41,862 nucleotides of DNA from Chlorobiaceae bacterium (GTDB taxonomy: Bacteria > Bacteroidota > Chlorobiia > Chlorobiales > Chlorobiaceae): NCBI GenBank assembly GCA_013334485.1, contig JAAXXL010000019.1, positions 1 to 41,862 of the forward strand, read 5' to 3'. Below are positions 25,734-33,380 of this stretch, one piece after another. How positions within the stretch are numbered: position 1 is the stretch's first letter; each line of letters opens with the position of its first letter. Made by a program: the position numbers and the translations under genes. The notes under the pieces were generated by a model. The model saw only the letters and a program-made list of their open reading frames with translations. It ran no database searches and was not told the DNA's origin.

Positions 25734-26630
25734 TTATACCTCGTGTTTGTCCGAGGCGGCAAGTTCAGCAAAAAACTCTTTGAGATGGTGGGTGCCGTAT
25801 GATGGCGCTATATGATCAAATTTGAGAGCTTCGACTGCAAAGGAGAGCAGATCGGCCAGATTGCGGTTGAAGAGACCGGCGACTGCGAGTGAGCCTTCTG
25901 CAAGCCACATGGGCAGGGTTGTTATCCATGGTGATTTGCCGCATGCAAGGAACGCCATCTCCATGACCTCCCTGAAGGTATAGGTATCCGGCCCTCCTGC
26001 TGGAATTTCGCGGCTCTCTCCATTTGCGGCATCGGCACATACTATGGCCAGATCAGCGCCGTGTATCGGATTGATTTTTTTCTCACCTTCACCCACCATG
26101 AAGAGGTGACCGCTTCGGGCCATCGAAAAGAATCTCCCCATATCGGAAAAATAGCCGTTCGGGCGAATAACTGCCCATGAGAGCCCCGAAGCCTTAAGAT
26201 CGGCCACAAAAAGCTCATGGGCCTTTATGGTCGGGATATCGGGCATTTTATCCTGGTTGAAGACGGAGACATAGATAAATCTTGATACTTTTTGCTGGAG
26301 AGCCTGCTGAAGGATCCTTCCGTTGCCGAGGTGATCAACATCAAAGCTTGTGAGTTTCGGGTCGGGCGCAGTAAGGCCGAGCGCAGAAAAAACGATATCA
26401 ATGCCGTTGCATATCCCCTCAATGCTTTCCGGATTGGTTACGTCGCCAATCACAATCTCATCGACGAAATCGTAGACCGCGGGCTCTCCATGAGGGCCAG
26501 GGGTTTTGATCTTTTCAGGGTTTCTCACCAGGGCCCGGACCAGATATCCCCGTTTTTTGAACTCACGAACAGCATATCGTCCGAGATATCCTGAAGCTCC
26601 TGCAACCAGTACTTTTTTTGTGCCTGCCAT
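25734..26630 (-). CDS. NmrA-like atypical SDR, NAD(P)-binding
   Basis: A 298-residue protein with an N-terminal Rossmann motif VLVAGASGYLGRYAVREF (GxSGxLG type), ALVRNPEKI (NADP-binding Arg after strand 2), VIGDVTNPESIEG, VDHLGNGRILQQALQ and FIYVSVFNQD. The canonical SDR YxxxK is replaced by a PTIKAHELFVADLKASGL stretch, as in atypical NmrA/complex-I NDUFA9-like members. A hydrophobic C-terminal region (ITTLPMWLAEGSLAVAGLF) is present. The substrate is unknown; members include the divinyl-chlorophyllide reductase BciA, but this protein is shorter and the identity is not claimed. It is the last gene before a repeat-rich gap. A related SDR lies at 28309-29010. Confidence 0.75.
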   Translation of the reverse strand: MAGTKKVLVAGASGYLGRYAVREFKKRGYLVRALVRNPEKIKTPGPHGEPAVYDFVDEIVIGDVTNPESIEGICNGIDIVFSALGLTAPDPKLTSFDVDHLGNGRILQQALQQKVSRFIYVSVFNQDKMPDIPTIKAHELFVADLKASGLSWAVIRPNGYFSDMGRFFSMARSGHLFMVGEGEKKINPIHGADLAIVCADAANGESREIPAGGPDTYTFREVMEMAFLACGKSPWITTLPMWLAEGSLAVAGLFNRNLADLLSFAVEALKFDHIAPSYGTHHLKEFFAELAASDKHEV

Positions 26631-26664
26631 GGTGTTATCCGCTCCGTTTATGGAATTCTCAGGT

Positions 26665-26807
26665 GGTCACCTCTATTTATTTGTTCCGAAACCCGATTAC
26701 TGCGTTGGGTGGTACTCGAAATCCTGATGTACTACGTGTACACTCCGGTTTCTGTGCTCCATCCGCCTTCTCCTCTGGCTTTTCACGACAATATAATAGA
26801 GGTGCCC
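26665..26807 (+). mobile_element. MITE-like element, copy 1 (143 bp)
   Basis: The copy starts GGTCACCTCTATTTATTT and ends ATAATAGAGGTGCCC, so the two ends form a terminal inverted repeat of about 15 bp with changes. The inner part matches the copy at 31030-31171 nearly base for base, including ACCCGATTACTGCGTTGGGT, a GTAC..GTAC palindrome, and GAAACCCG/CGGTTTC arms that could make a long hairpin. No transposase is encoded. It sits between the SDR start and the end of the glycosylase gene. Confidence 0.75.
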
Positions 26808-26848
26808 AAAAGATGTTTACAGTTCACTACACTCAAGTGTTGATTGCG

Positions 26849-27784
26849 CTAAAACGTTCGAAGTTTTTTAATCTCCTTTCGCCAGCAGTGAAACAGGAGA
26901 TGCCCGGCGTAACCGGCCGTTTCGGGATTAAGGATCTTTCGAGCCTCGCTATCAAGCTCAAGATAGCGAAGAGGGCTCAGAGGTTTGAGGGCGGTCGTAC
27001 TGTTGAACCAGTGAGCAAGGTATTGCTTTACATGGGTGTCGATGGGAAAGGCGTCAAAACGCCCGAGACCGAAGAGTGCAATACAGTCGGCAATCTTGTA
27101 CCCGATGCCGGGGTTGAGGCAGAGCATGCGGCGCAGTTCTGGCAACGGGAGTTGCGGATTGCGGAGCACATTGCGTTCAATTACCCCCTCGGCAAAGGCT
27201 TTTGCTGCACGAGCGATGTTTGCCGCCCTGGTGCGGTTGTTGTTTGTGCAGCGGCTCAGTTCGGAAATATCCGCTTCCGCAAGCTTCAGGGGAGTGGGGA
27301 AGCTGTAAAGGTCAATCGATTTCCCATCAAGAATAACGGTTTGTTTCTCTCCATACATTTGGCAAAGCATGGTTACCTGTTTTCTGATCAGATGCATGCC
27401 GATACCCTGCGCGCACATGAAGGTGATCATGGTCTCAAAAAAATCCTGCCGCAAAACCCGCAGCGAAAAATATCCCGAGAGCAGTTTCCGGATTTCCGGA
27501 TAGCAATTCTGAAAACTCTGAGGAAAAATTGCATTGATTTCAATATCAATTGAAAGATAATTCCTTATAAATGACGGAATTGGTTCTCCATAGATCATTT
27601 TTGATTTTGAATAAACTTCAAATTCACCGGTTGCTATTTGTCTTATAAATAGTGGTGAAGAGTCGATGATCGAAGCATAATAATCCGGATATCCTTCAAC
27701 AGGATTCCACATAAATGACTGACCACTGAAGAGTGTTCCGTGAATGTCAATATTTGATTCAGATTTTATTATGTGTCTTTGCAC
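26849..27784 (-). CDS. ogg: OGG1-family 8-oxoguanine DNA glycosylase/AP lyase
   Basis: A 311-residue protein with the OGG1 arrangement: GTLFSGQSFMWNPVEGYPDY near the N-terminus (the QSFxW motif), a middle SGYFSLRVLRQDFFETMITF region and the helix-hairpin-helix LCLNPGIGYKIADCIALFG with the Schiff-base lysine (K in GYKIAD) followed by FDAFPIDTHV with the catalytic Asp. These match K249 and D268 of human OGG1. It removes 8-oxoguanine from DNA opposite cytosine and nicks the AP site. The start is GTG (27784); no in-frame ATG lies near. The N-terminal third and the upstream gap are clearly more AT-rich than the neighbours. It is flanked by the MITE copy and by an AT-rich gap. Confidence 0.88.
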   Translation of the reverse strand: MQRHIIKSESNIDIHGTLFSGQSFMWNPVEGYPDYYASIIDSSPLFIRQIATGEFEVYSKSKMIYGEPIPSFIRNYLSIDIEINAIFPQSFQNCYPEIRKLLSGYFSLRVLRQDFFETMITFMCAQGIGMHLIRKQVTMLCQMYGEKQTVILDGKSIDLYSFPTPLKLAEADISELSRCTNNNRTRAANIARAAKAFAEGVIERNVLRNPQLPLPELRRMLCLNPGIGYKIADCIALFGLGRFDAFPIDTHVKQYLAHWFNSTTALKPLSPLRYLELDSEARKILNPETAGYAGHLLFHCWRKEIKKLRTF

Positions 27785-28308
27785 TAATGTATTGGTATAG
27801 AGTTAATTATGAAAAAAACTAACTGTCTCACACTTCATAAATATTATGTCTCTGAATACTGCAAAATGTTAAAATTAAATAACATAATCATCATTATATA
27901 AAAAAATTAGAATAGTTGCGGTGTGTTGTTTTGCGATAATAAAATAGGATGTAATTGTTTTTGAAAAAAAATTTATACTAAAAGTAATCATTGTTATTGA
28001 TGATTACTTGTGCTATCATGGTGATGATTATTGACTTCGTAAATGTCGAATGGTATTTATCGGCGTTGTGTTAGTATTACCTGTACAGGTCTGCTATAGG
28101 GTGGCTGTAAATATTAAAAAGTTAGTTATAATATATACAAGCCAAAAAATTTTGGTGCATTATAGTTTCAGGATCTATCATTTTTAGATCTACTGAATAT
28201 GACTCTGTAAAATATTATTGTGATGTGGTTATGTGTGTATGATAATCGGAAGGCTGTTGCTCTTTGCTCGAGCCTCCCGATCACGGATCACCTGCTCTCA
28301 GGAGGAGG
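27785..28308. other. AT-rich gap with two hairpins
   Basis: A 524-bp stretch, strongly AT-rich (about 30% GC), without a convincing gene. AGTAATCAT (27983-27991) and ATGATTACT (28000-28008) form a perfect 9-bp stem; read on the minus strand the right-hand side is followed by a T-rich tail, so it could end transcription from the SDR at 28309. ATCGGAAGGCT (28245-28255) and AGCCTCCCGAT (28271-28281) form a second stem with one mismatch just after that gene's stop. Probable terminators for the SDR gene. Confidence 0.5.
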
Positions 28309-29010
28309 TTAGGAGTGAATCTGGCTGAAAAATGGCGCGAGTGAGGCAAGCGAAACCTCATCTTGCTCTATGAGTTCAAAGGTCAGATTATGGGCTTCAG
28401 GGGTGAAGAGAGAGAGCACGGCAACCTCTGCAACATCGCTTCTCTGGATAACTCCGGTGGTGAGTTTGTCACCGGTATCAAACAGCAGATTGTGCTGAAG
28501 CGGTGCTCCGTCAAGCAGCCCTCCGGGCCTGAGAATGGTGTATGAAAAGCCGGGTTCGGAGTAAAGTCTGCGTACCTCGTTTTCAGCTTCAAGCTTCATC
28601 GAGAGAACCTTTCCGTACTTGTTCAGGGGGTGATCGGGTTTGGTTACGCTGAGCGAGCTTATAAGAATAAACTGTTTTACGCCCTCCTCTTTGGCAAGAG
28701 TTGCAAGTCGAATGATGCCGTCACGGTCGATTGCCGATGGCGGGGGAGCTGATGGATCGGTTACATTGCCTCCGATTGCTGATATGAGAGCTTGTGTATT
28801 TTGCACCGCAGCCCTGATCTCTGCGGGCTGCTCAACGGAGCCGATGGTCAGCCTGTCAATGATTTCTGGCCCGAAAAGCCTGACCGCTTTTTCCGCGGAG
28901 CGGACAAATAGACGAAACGAAATGTTGTGAGCCTGAAGGCTTTTTACCACCCACTTTCCGGTTCTGCCTGCAGCTCCGGCCACCAGCACACTGCCCTTGA
29001 ATTCGCTCAT
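28309..29010 (-). CDS. Second NmrA-like SDR oxidoreductase
   Basis: A 233-residue single-domain protein of the YwnB/NmrA type: VLVAGAAGRTGKWVVKSL at the N-terminus, FVRSAEKAVRLFG, TIGSVEQPAEI, ALISAIGGNVTDP, FILISSLSVTKPDHPLNKYGKVL, FSYTILRPGGLLDG. NAD(P) binding is expected; the substrate is unknown. It shares only the fold with the 298-residue SDR at 25734-26630. It is read alone; the start at 29010 matches the family length. The repeat-rich gap 29011-29421 lies upstream. Confidence 0.75.
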   Translation of the reverse strand: MSEFKGSVLVAGAAGRTGKWVVKSLQAHNISFRLFVRSAEKAVRLFGPEIIDRLTIGSVEQPAEIRAAVQNTQALISAIGGNVTDPSAPPPSAIDRDGIIRLATLAKEEGVKQFILISSLSVTKPDHPLNKYGKVLSMKLEAENEVRRLYSEPGFSYTILRPGGLLDGAPLQHNLLFDTGDKLTTGVIQRSDVAEVAVLSLFTPEAHNLTFELIEQDEVSLASLAPFFSQIHS

Positions 29011-29040
29011 GATAACTATGGTTTGTACAGGTTTTGTTGA

Positions 29041-29140
29041 AAAGAAAGGACCTTGATGACTTCAACGACAGCAAAGACGAAGAGGAATATCTTCTTTCAT
29101 TCTCGGTTCAAAAGGGCAACCACAATGGATTGCCCCTACA
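29041..29140. repeat. Dispersed repeat family A, copy 4
   Basis: AAAGGACCTTGATGACTTCA, ACGACAGCAAAGACGAAGAG and GGGCAACCacaatGGATTGCCCC, the last being a stem with one mismatch. Part of a gene-free gap (29011-29451). Confidence 0.55.
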
Positions 29141-29346
29141 GATTCAATCAGAATTCTTTTCAACGAGTGTTATTCCGAACAACGAGAGGTATCTCTTGAT
29201 GGTTCCCTTTATGGGCACCTCTACGAAAGCATGGCCAGGGACGACAAAAGGAGGCCAAAAAGCCTCCCTTTGTCATGCCCCTCTTATCCGATATTGTCCA
29301 CTGTGTCCACAATTTCTTCGTCCATGATTTCCACAATCTTCCATGT

Positions 29347-29424
29347 GTCATGTCGAACGAAGAGAGACATCTCAGCCGTTTCAAGTATAGATCCCTCACC
29401 CGATTGCATCGGATTCGGGATGAT
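29347..29424. repeat. REP-like element, family B, inverted pair
   Basis: GTCATGTCGAACGAAGAGAG on the left and TTCGGGATGAT on the right, with AGATCCCTC between, match the family at 25356-25383 and 25607-25663. A decayed half-unit lies near 29165-29195. Confidence 0.6.
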
Positions 29425-29453
29425 TTTAAAACATAGGTTTATGTTTTAAAATC
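29422..29453 (-). terminator. Perfect 14-bp inverted repeat at the end of the CPBP-like gene
   Basis: GATTTTAAAACATA (29422-29435), loop GGTT, TATGTTTTAAAATC (29440-29453). It overlaps the stop codon of the upstream minus-strand gene (29452-29454). The stem contains few G/C pairs and no long T-tail follows, so it may be a weak terminator or a binding palindrome. Confidence 0.5.
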
Positions 29454-30030
29454 AATTAAAGAGCGAAAATCTTACGTTGTAGACCATTGTCAGATCTACC
29501 AGTGCATGCAGGAAGATGACGGTTCTGATGTCGCGGTACCAGAAAAAGGCGAGAGCCCAGCTTGAGGCAATCATAAGCTGAACTGGCATGAAAAAGGGTT
29601 TATATGGGCTGGTCTGTACCACATGTTCCGGAAGGATATTGATCCAGAAGAGGCCGTGAATAAGGCCGCTGTAGACCATAAAAAAGATAAATCCGGTAAA
29701 AAAGAGAGCCCAGGGGTTTTGTGTAACTTTTCCCATGAGCATGGTGCCAAGTCGAAAAACGGCATAAAACATGAAGGTTTCAGCAATACCGTTGCCGATG
29801 CTGAACACCAGCACGGTGAGAGGATCAAGCGCACGTCCGCCATCGGTGGTGGAGTGAGAGTAGACCCAGGCATTGATAGCAATAATGAGGAGTGACACCG
29901 CGAGCAGTGCGATTCTTCTTGTGTCGAACTCCCGGTTGAAGGCAAGGATATCCTTTTTGAAAAACAGAAATCCGATCAGAAGCGCAAAGGCCCAGTAGGC
30001 ATAGATCATCATCGGTACCGATAGTTCCAT
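29452..30030 (-). CDS. Membrane protein, CPBP-like
   Basis: A 192-residue protein with about six transmembrane segments. Three motifs resemble CPBP-family (CAAX protease and bacteriocin-processing) membrane proteins: GNGIAETFMFYAVFR (first motif, with one Glu instead of the usual EExxxR), SGLIHGLFW (His of the second) and HALVDLT (HxxxD of the third). The degenerate first motif leaves protease activity uncertain. It follows lipA by 20 bp on the same strand, so the two may be co-transcribed. Function unknown. Confidence 0.7.
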   Translation of the reverse strand: MELSVPMMIYAYWAFALLIGFLFFKKDILAFNREFDTRRIALLAVSLLIIAINAWVYSHSTTDGGRALDPLTVLVFSIGNGIAETFMFYAVFRLGTMLMGKVTQNPWALFFTGFIFFMVYSGLIHGLFWINILPEHVVQTSPYKPFFMPVQLMIASSWALAFFWYRDIRTVIFLHALVDLTMVYNVRFSLFN

Positions 30031-30050
30031 TTGTCAGAGAGGGTTAGGGG

Positions 30051-30929
30051 TTAAGGGAGTGTTTCAATGTTATTGGTAAATGCTTCTGCGTGATATGAGC
30101 TGCGCACAAAGGGTCCGGACTGCACATGGTGGAATCCGGAAGCTTCTGCTACACCTCGGTATGCTTCAAACTCTTCAGGAGTAATATAGCGCTCTACCGG
30201 GAGATGTGCTGCAGATGGCTGAAGATACTGTCCGATAGTGACCATATCACACCCATGGCGGATAAGGTCACCCAGAGCGGTTTCAACCTCCACGGCGGTT
30301 TCTCCCATTCCCACCATCAGCCCTGACTTTGTTGATAGGCCGAAATGCTTTTTCGCACGCTGCAGGAGTTCAAGTGAACGGTTGTAGCTTGCCTGTGGTC
30401 GCACTTCACTATAAAGCGAAGGGACGGTTTCAATGTTGTGGTTCAGAACTTCCGGAGCTTCAGCCATTACCATGTCAAGCGCGCTCTCATTGCCCTGAAA
30501 ATCAGGGATAAGGCACTCTATGCTGAGCGAAGGCTTTGACGAACGGATTGCCCTGATGGTCTTGACCCAGTGCTCTGCGCCACCGTCCGGCAGGTCATCA
30601 CGGGTGACGCTTGTCAGTACGACATGCTTAAGACGCATTGACTCAACTGCCAGGGCAATGTTTTGCGGTTCAAGCGGATCAGGTGCGGGCGGTTGTGCAG
30701 CCTTGCCGACCGCACAGAATCGGCAGGTGCGCGTGCAGATATTACCAAGAAGCAGAAAGGTTGCGGTGCCTCTCGACCAGCACTCCTGCAGGTTCGGGCA
30801 GAGTGCTGAGCGGCAGACCGTGTTGAGACTGTGGTGGTCAAGCAGCCGGCGTGTTGAGGCAAATGATGCGCCTGAAGCCATCCTGATTTTCAGCCACTCC
30901 GGTTTTTTGCCCGCTCCCTTTCGTTCCAT
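30051..30929 (-). CDS. lipA: Lipoyl synthase LipA
   Basis: A 292-residue radical-SAM enzyme starting at the ATG at 30929, which has GAAGG 5 bases upstream; the longer frame to 31007 adds 26 residues unlike the family. The auxiliary cluster uses Cys39, Cys44 and Cys50 ([12 protein letters not shown]); the radical-SAM site is CTRTCRFC (Cys65, 69, 72). [16 protein letters not shown] and the C-terminal RSSYHAEAF motif (Ser that caps the auxiliary cluster) are present. It inserts two sulfurs into octanoyl-lipoyl domains, as needed for 2-oxoacid dehydrogenases or the glycine cleavage system. A TATAAT lies at 30950-30945 on its strand but without a good -35. The MITE copy 2 lies upstream. Confidence 0.95.
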   Translation of the reverse strand: MERKGAGKKPEWLKIRMASGASFASTRRLLDHHSLNTVCRSALCPNLQECWSRGTATFLLLGNICTRTCRFCAVGKAAQPPAPDPLEPQNIALAVESMRLKHVVLTSVTRDDLPDGGAEHWVKTIRAIRSSKPSLSIECLIPDFQGNESALDMVMAEAPEVLNHNIETVPSLYSEVRPQASYNRSLELLQRAKKHFGLSTKSGLMVGMGETAVEVETALGDLIRHGCDMVTIGQYLQPSAAHLPVERYITPEEFEAYRGVAEASGFHHVQSGPFVRSSYHAEAFTNNIETLP

Positions 30930-31029
30930 ACGTACCTTCAATAGATTATAATCGTGCAATATAGATAATCCGGAAATTCTTTTGCCCCTTAACATCCAGA
31001 CTTGCATTCAGGATCAGTGCTCTTTATTA

Positions 31030-31171
31030 GGGCACCTCTATTTATTTATTCCGAAACCCGATTACTGCGTTGGGTGGTGCTCGAAATCCTCATGTACTAC
31101 GTGTACATTCCGGTTTCTGTGCTCCATCCGCCTTGTTCTCGGGCTTCTCACGACAATAAATAGAGGTGCCC
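31030..31171 (+). mobile_element. MITE-like element, copy 2 (142 bp)
   Basis: Terminal inverted repeats GGGCACCTCTATTTATT and AATAAATAGAGGTGCCC (17 bp, perfect). The inner part is the same as at 26665-26807. It separates lipA from vapBC and has no coding capacity; it would need a transposase in trans. Confidence 0.8.
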
Positions 31172-31230
31172 ATTACTCTTTCGTTATTGATTTTATTCAG
31201 AGAAAAAAAGAAATTTGCATTTTAATTCAA

Positions 31231-31256
31231 TGATAGTTATCGTTGATAGTTATCGT
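31231..31256 (+). promoter_or_regulatory. Tandem 13-bp repeats upstream of vapB
   Basis: TGATAGTTATCGT occurs twice without spacing (31231-31243 and 31244-31256), 24 bp before the vapB start. Each contains GATAgtTATC, a small palindrome. VapB antitoxins usually autoregulate through such sites, so this is a likely operator. The exact promoter elements are not clear. Confidence 0.5.
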
Positions 31257-31280
31257 TTTTATGATTAATCAGTAGAGAAA

Positions 31281-31514
31281 ATGGATACAGCACGTATTTT
31301 TCCATCAGGCAGGAGTCAGGCTGTCCGACTTCCGAAGGAGTACCGCTTTCAGGGCAGTGATGTCTTTATCCGGCACTTCGGTAATGGTGTACTGCTTTTA
31401 CCGATTGATAACTCATGGGCAATACTCGAAGCGGCACTGGAGGAGTTTGAACCGGGATTTCAATTGGAGAGAGAACAGCCTGAAGAACAGATACGCAAGG
31501 AGATAGCTTTGTGA
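31281..31514 (+). CDS. vapB: VapB-type antitoxin (AbrB/SpoVT fold)
   Basis: A 77-residue protein beginning MDTARIFPSGRSQAVRLPKE, the N-terminal swapped-hairpin AbrB domain of VapB/VagC antitoxins, with a C-terminal acidic helix (ILEAALEEFEPGF) that would bind the toxin. A weak ribosome site (AGAGAA) precedes the ATG at 31281. The gene ends in GTGA, which contains the GTG start of vapC. Confidence 0.9.
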   Translation: MDTARIFPSGRSQAVRLPKEYRFQGSDVFIRHFGNGVLLLPIDNSWAILEAALEEFEPGFQLEREQPEEQIRKEIAL

Positions 31515-31909
31515 AATATCTGCTTGATACAAATATCTGTATCTACATCATTAATGCCAAGCCACCGCATGTTCTGGAGCGCTTCCGTCAGGAGACTATC
31601 GGAAATGTCGGTATTTCGAGTATTACTGCCTCTGAGTTGGCATTTGGTGTTATTGAAAGCGGGTCAGCAAGAAATCGCCATGCTCTTGAGATGTTTCTAT
31701 CCCCGCTTGAACTTTTTCCTTTTGATGCATCAGCAATCTGGTTCTATGGCGAAATGCGCAGTGATCTTGAGCGAAGGGGAGAGCCTATTGGATCGCTTGA
31801 TACCATGATAGCTGCCCATGCACAAGCATTGGGGGCAGTACTTGTGACTAACAATGTAAGGGAATTCAAAAGGGTAAAAGGTTTGATTATAGAAAATTGG
31901 GCAGAGTAA
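31511..31909 (+). CDS. vapC: VapC toxin, PIN-domain ribonuclease
   Basis: A 132-residue PIN-domain protein. Catalytic acidic residues: Asp6 (LLDTNI), Glu42 (TASELAFG), Asp97 (SLDTMIAAHA), and a TNNVREFKRV segment instead of the common TNNxxDF. It overlaps vapB by four bases with a GTG start. VapC toxins cleave specific RNAs (often initiator tRNA or rRNA); the target is unknown here. The pair lies next to MITE copy 2, in keeping with an accessory location. The stop at 31909 is followed by a 159-bp gap. Confidence 0.92.
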   Translation: MKYLLDTNICIYIINAKPPHVLERFRQETIGNVGISSITASELAFGVIESGSARNRHALEMFLSPLELFPFDASAIWFYGEMRSDLERRGEPIGSLDTMIAAHAQALGAVLVTNNVREFKRVKGLIIENWAE

Positions 31910-32068
31910 AAAATTACTCTTTTATCCTTGATTTGGTTTGTGGTTTGAGTAGTTTTTTTACGAGGCATCACGTTATTTCGGTATACCTATACATATATAA
32001 TTACTTGGCCGTAGTACAGACTCAGTTTTAGCACAAATAGTTTTAAATAATTCATTGAGGGAGCAACC

Positions 32069-32515
32069 ATGCAGAGAATTTTTGTGATTGCGGTGTTGCA
32101 TTTTTTCTTGCAGGCCGGGGCACTGCAGGCCGTAGAGTACCAGAATGTTGAGGTGAAAAAGCTTCTTGTCTCCACCACAACCAGCAGTGGCGACAAAATC
32201 CGTTACCTCAAAAGCAAAAATCCCGAGGTTACCGCACTCACCGTCCGCATTCCTCCCGGAGGTTCAACCGGATGGCACAAGCACCCGGTACCGGTTTACG
32301 CCTATGTGCTCGAAGGACGGCTGACGGTTGCCTTAAAGGACGGCCGAACCTTTACCTTCAACAAGGGAGATGCGCTGGTTGAAGTGATGAACACCTTTCA
32401 TAACGGCACCAACTCCGGCCCGGAACCGGTCAGTCTTGCCGTATTCTATACCGGTGCGGCGGGAGTGCCGAACGTCATCAGGGAGGATCCTCCGGCCGCT
32501 CCGGTCATGCCTTGA
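32069..32515 (+). CDS. Secreted cupin-domain protein
   Basis: A 148-residue protein with a signal peptide (residues 1-22, ending LQA) and a single cupin domain: GSTGWHKHPVPVYAYVLEG supplies the His-x-His and Glu of motif 1, and EVMNTFHNG the His of motif 2. A metal-binding role is likely; function unknown. No operon partner. A strong bidirectional terminator follows. Confidence 0.8.
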   Translation: MQRIFVIAVLHFFLQAGALQAVEYQNVEVKKLLVSTTTSSGDKIRYLKSKNPEVTALTVRIPPGGSTGWHKHPVPVYAYVLEGRLTVALKDGRTFTFNKGDALVEVMNTFHNGTNSGPEPVSLAVFYTGAAGVPNVIREDPPAAPVMP

Positions 32516-32561
32516 GCAAAAGGCATACACACAGCATACGGCTGCTCTTTGCAGTTGCAAG

Positions 32562-32598
32562 AACAAAAAAAGCACGGCACCCCCGTGCTTTTTTTGTT
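32562..32598. terminator. Strong bidirectional Rho-independent terminator
   Basis: A 16-bp perfect stem (32562-32577 with 32583-32598) with loop CACCC, flanked by A7 on one side and T7 on the other. It ends the cupin gene and could insulate both directions. Confidence 0.9.
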
Positions 32599-32703
32599 GG
32601 AGTAGATGAGCGTGGAATCAAATTAATAAAGCGGTTCTGATGTTCATTTACTTACAGGGGTGGTTATCAGCACTGTCCGGCAATTCAATTATCTGGAGGT
32701 GTT

Positions 32704-33213
32704 ATGAGTGAACAGCAGGTACCTGAAATTCTTTCAAAAAAGACGGTCAAAGAGCTCACACAGGATGAGCTTGAGGCCCGGATAGTTACCTTTCTTGCCG
32801 CGCGCAGCATGTGCGTGCTCTCGACCTGCCGCAACAACGTACCGAGAGCGACGCCCATCGAGTTCCGTACAAAGCATCTCACCCTCTACATGGCCGGTGA
32901 ACCGGGCATCAAGCTTGGCAACATCAAATGGAACCCGAGAGTAAGTGTCGGTATATACGACCCGAAATCCGAGGCGGAGCACAACTGGCTTGATGTCGAA
33001 GGGATGCAACTGAGCGGTCATGCCCGGCTTATCGGCAAGGATGAACCCGACTTTCTTGAGGCGTTCAGGCTATTCGGCCATCCGGAAGAGTGGATAAAGC
33101 ACTGGAGAGGCCTGATCATCGAGGTTGTACCTGATAAAATAGAGTTTCTTTGCATTGCACTAAAGCTTGAGGAGTATGCTTCCCGACAGGTCTGGACACG
33201 GCCCGGTGCCTGA
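32704..33213 (+). CDS. Pyridoxamine 5'-phosphate oxidase-family protein
   Basis: A 169-residue protein of the FMN-binding split-barrel (PPOX) class. N-terminal helix, then SMCVLSTCRNNVPRATPIEF, a beta-hairpin LYMAGEPGIKLGN, and VSVGIYDPKSEAEH followed by SGHARLIG, which correspond to the usual beta-barrel strands. The catalytic residues of true PdxH are not evident, so flavin or heme-related reductase activity is possible; the substrate is unknown. A GGAGGTGTT ribosome site precedes the ATG. Confidence 0.8.
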   Translation: MSEQQVPEILSKKTVKELTQDELEARIVTFLAARSMCVLSTCRNNVPRATPIEFRTKHLTLYMAGEPGIKLGNIKWNPRVSVGIYDPKSEAEHNWLDVEGMQLSGHARLIGKDEPDFLEAFRLFGHPEEWIKHWRGLIIEVVPDKIEFLCIALKLEEYASRQVWTRPGA

Positions 33214-33380
33214 TCGGCCTTACATTCCCCGGTTCAGGCGGCCATGCTATAGACCCATGCTCTGCTCGAACCTGTTTGAAATAGCTTTTGTCACGCAGCT
33301 CTTTGAAAACCCCATGATCCAGCAAATCATTGCATTCGTAATAATTACCGGCCTGTAATTTACTCTATTCCACGCATTCC

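Noticed and set aside
26665-26807. Degenerate insertion sequence with transposase
   Set aside because: Only 143 bp, no coding frame; kept as a MITE-like element.
26618-27553. 311-aa frame on the plus strand across the MITE and opposite the OGG1 gene
   Set aside because: It begins inside a repeat element and runs antisense to a gene with clear catalytic motifs; its protein shows no family pattern.
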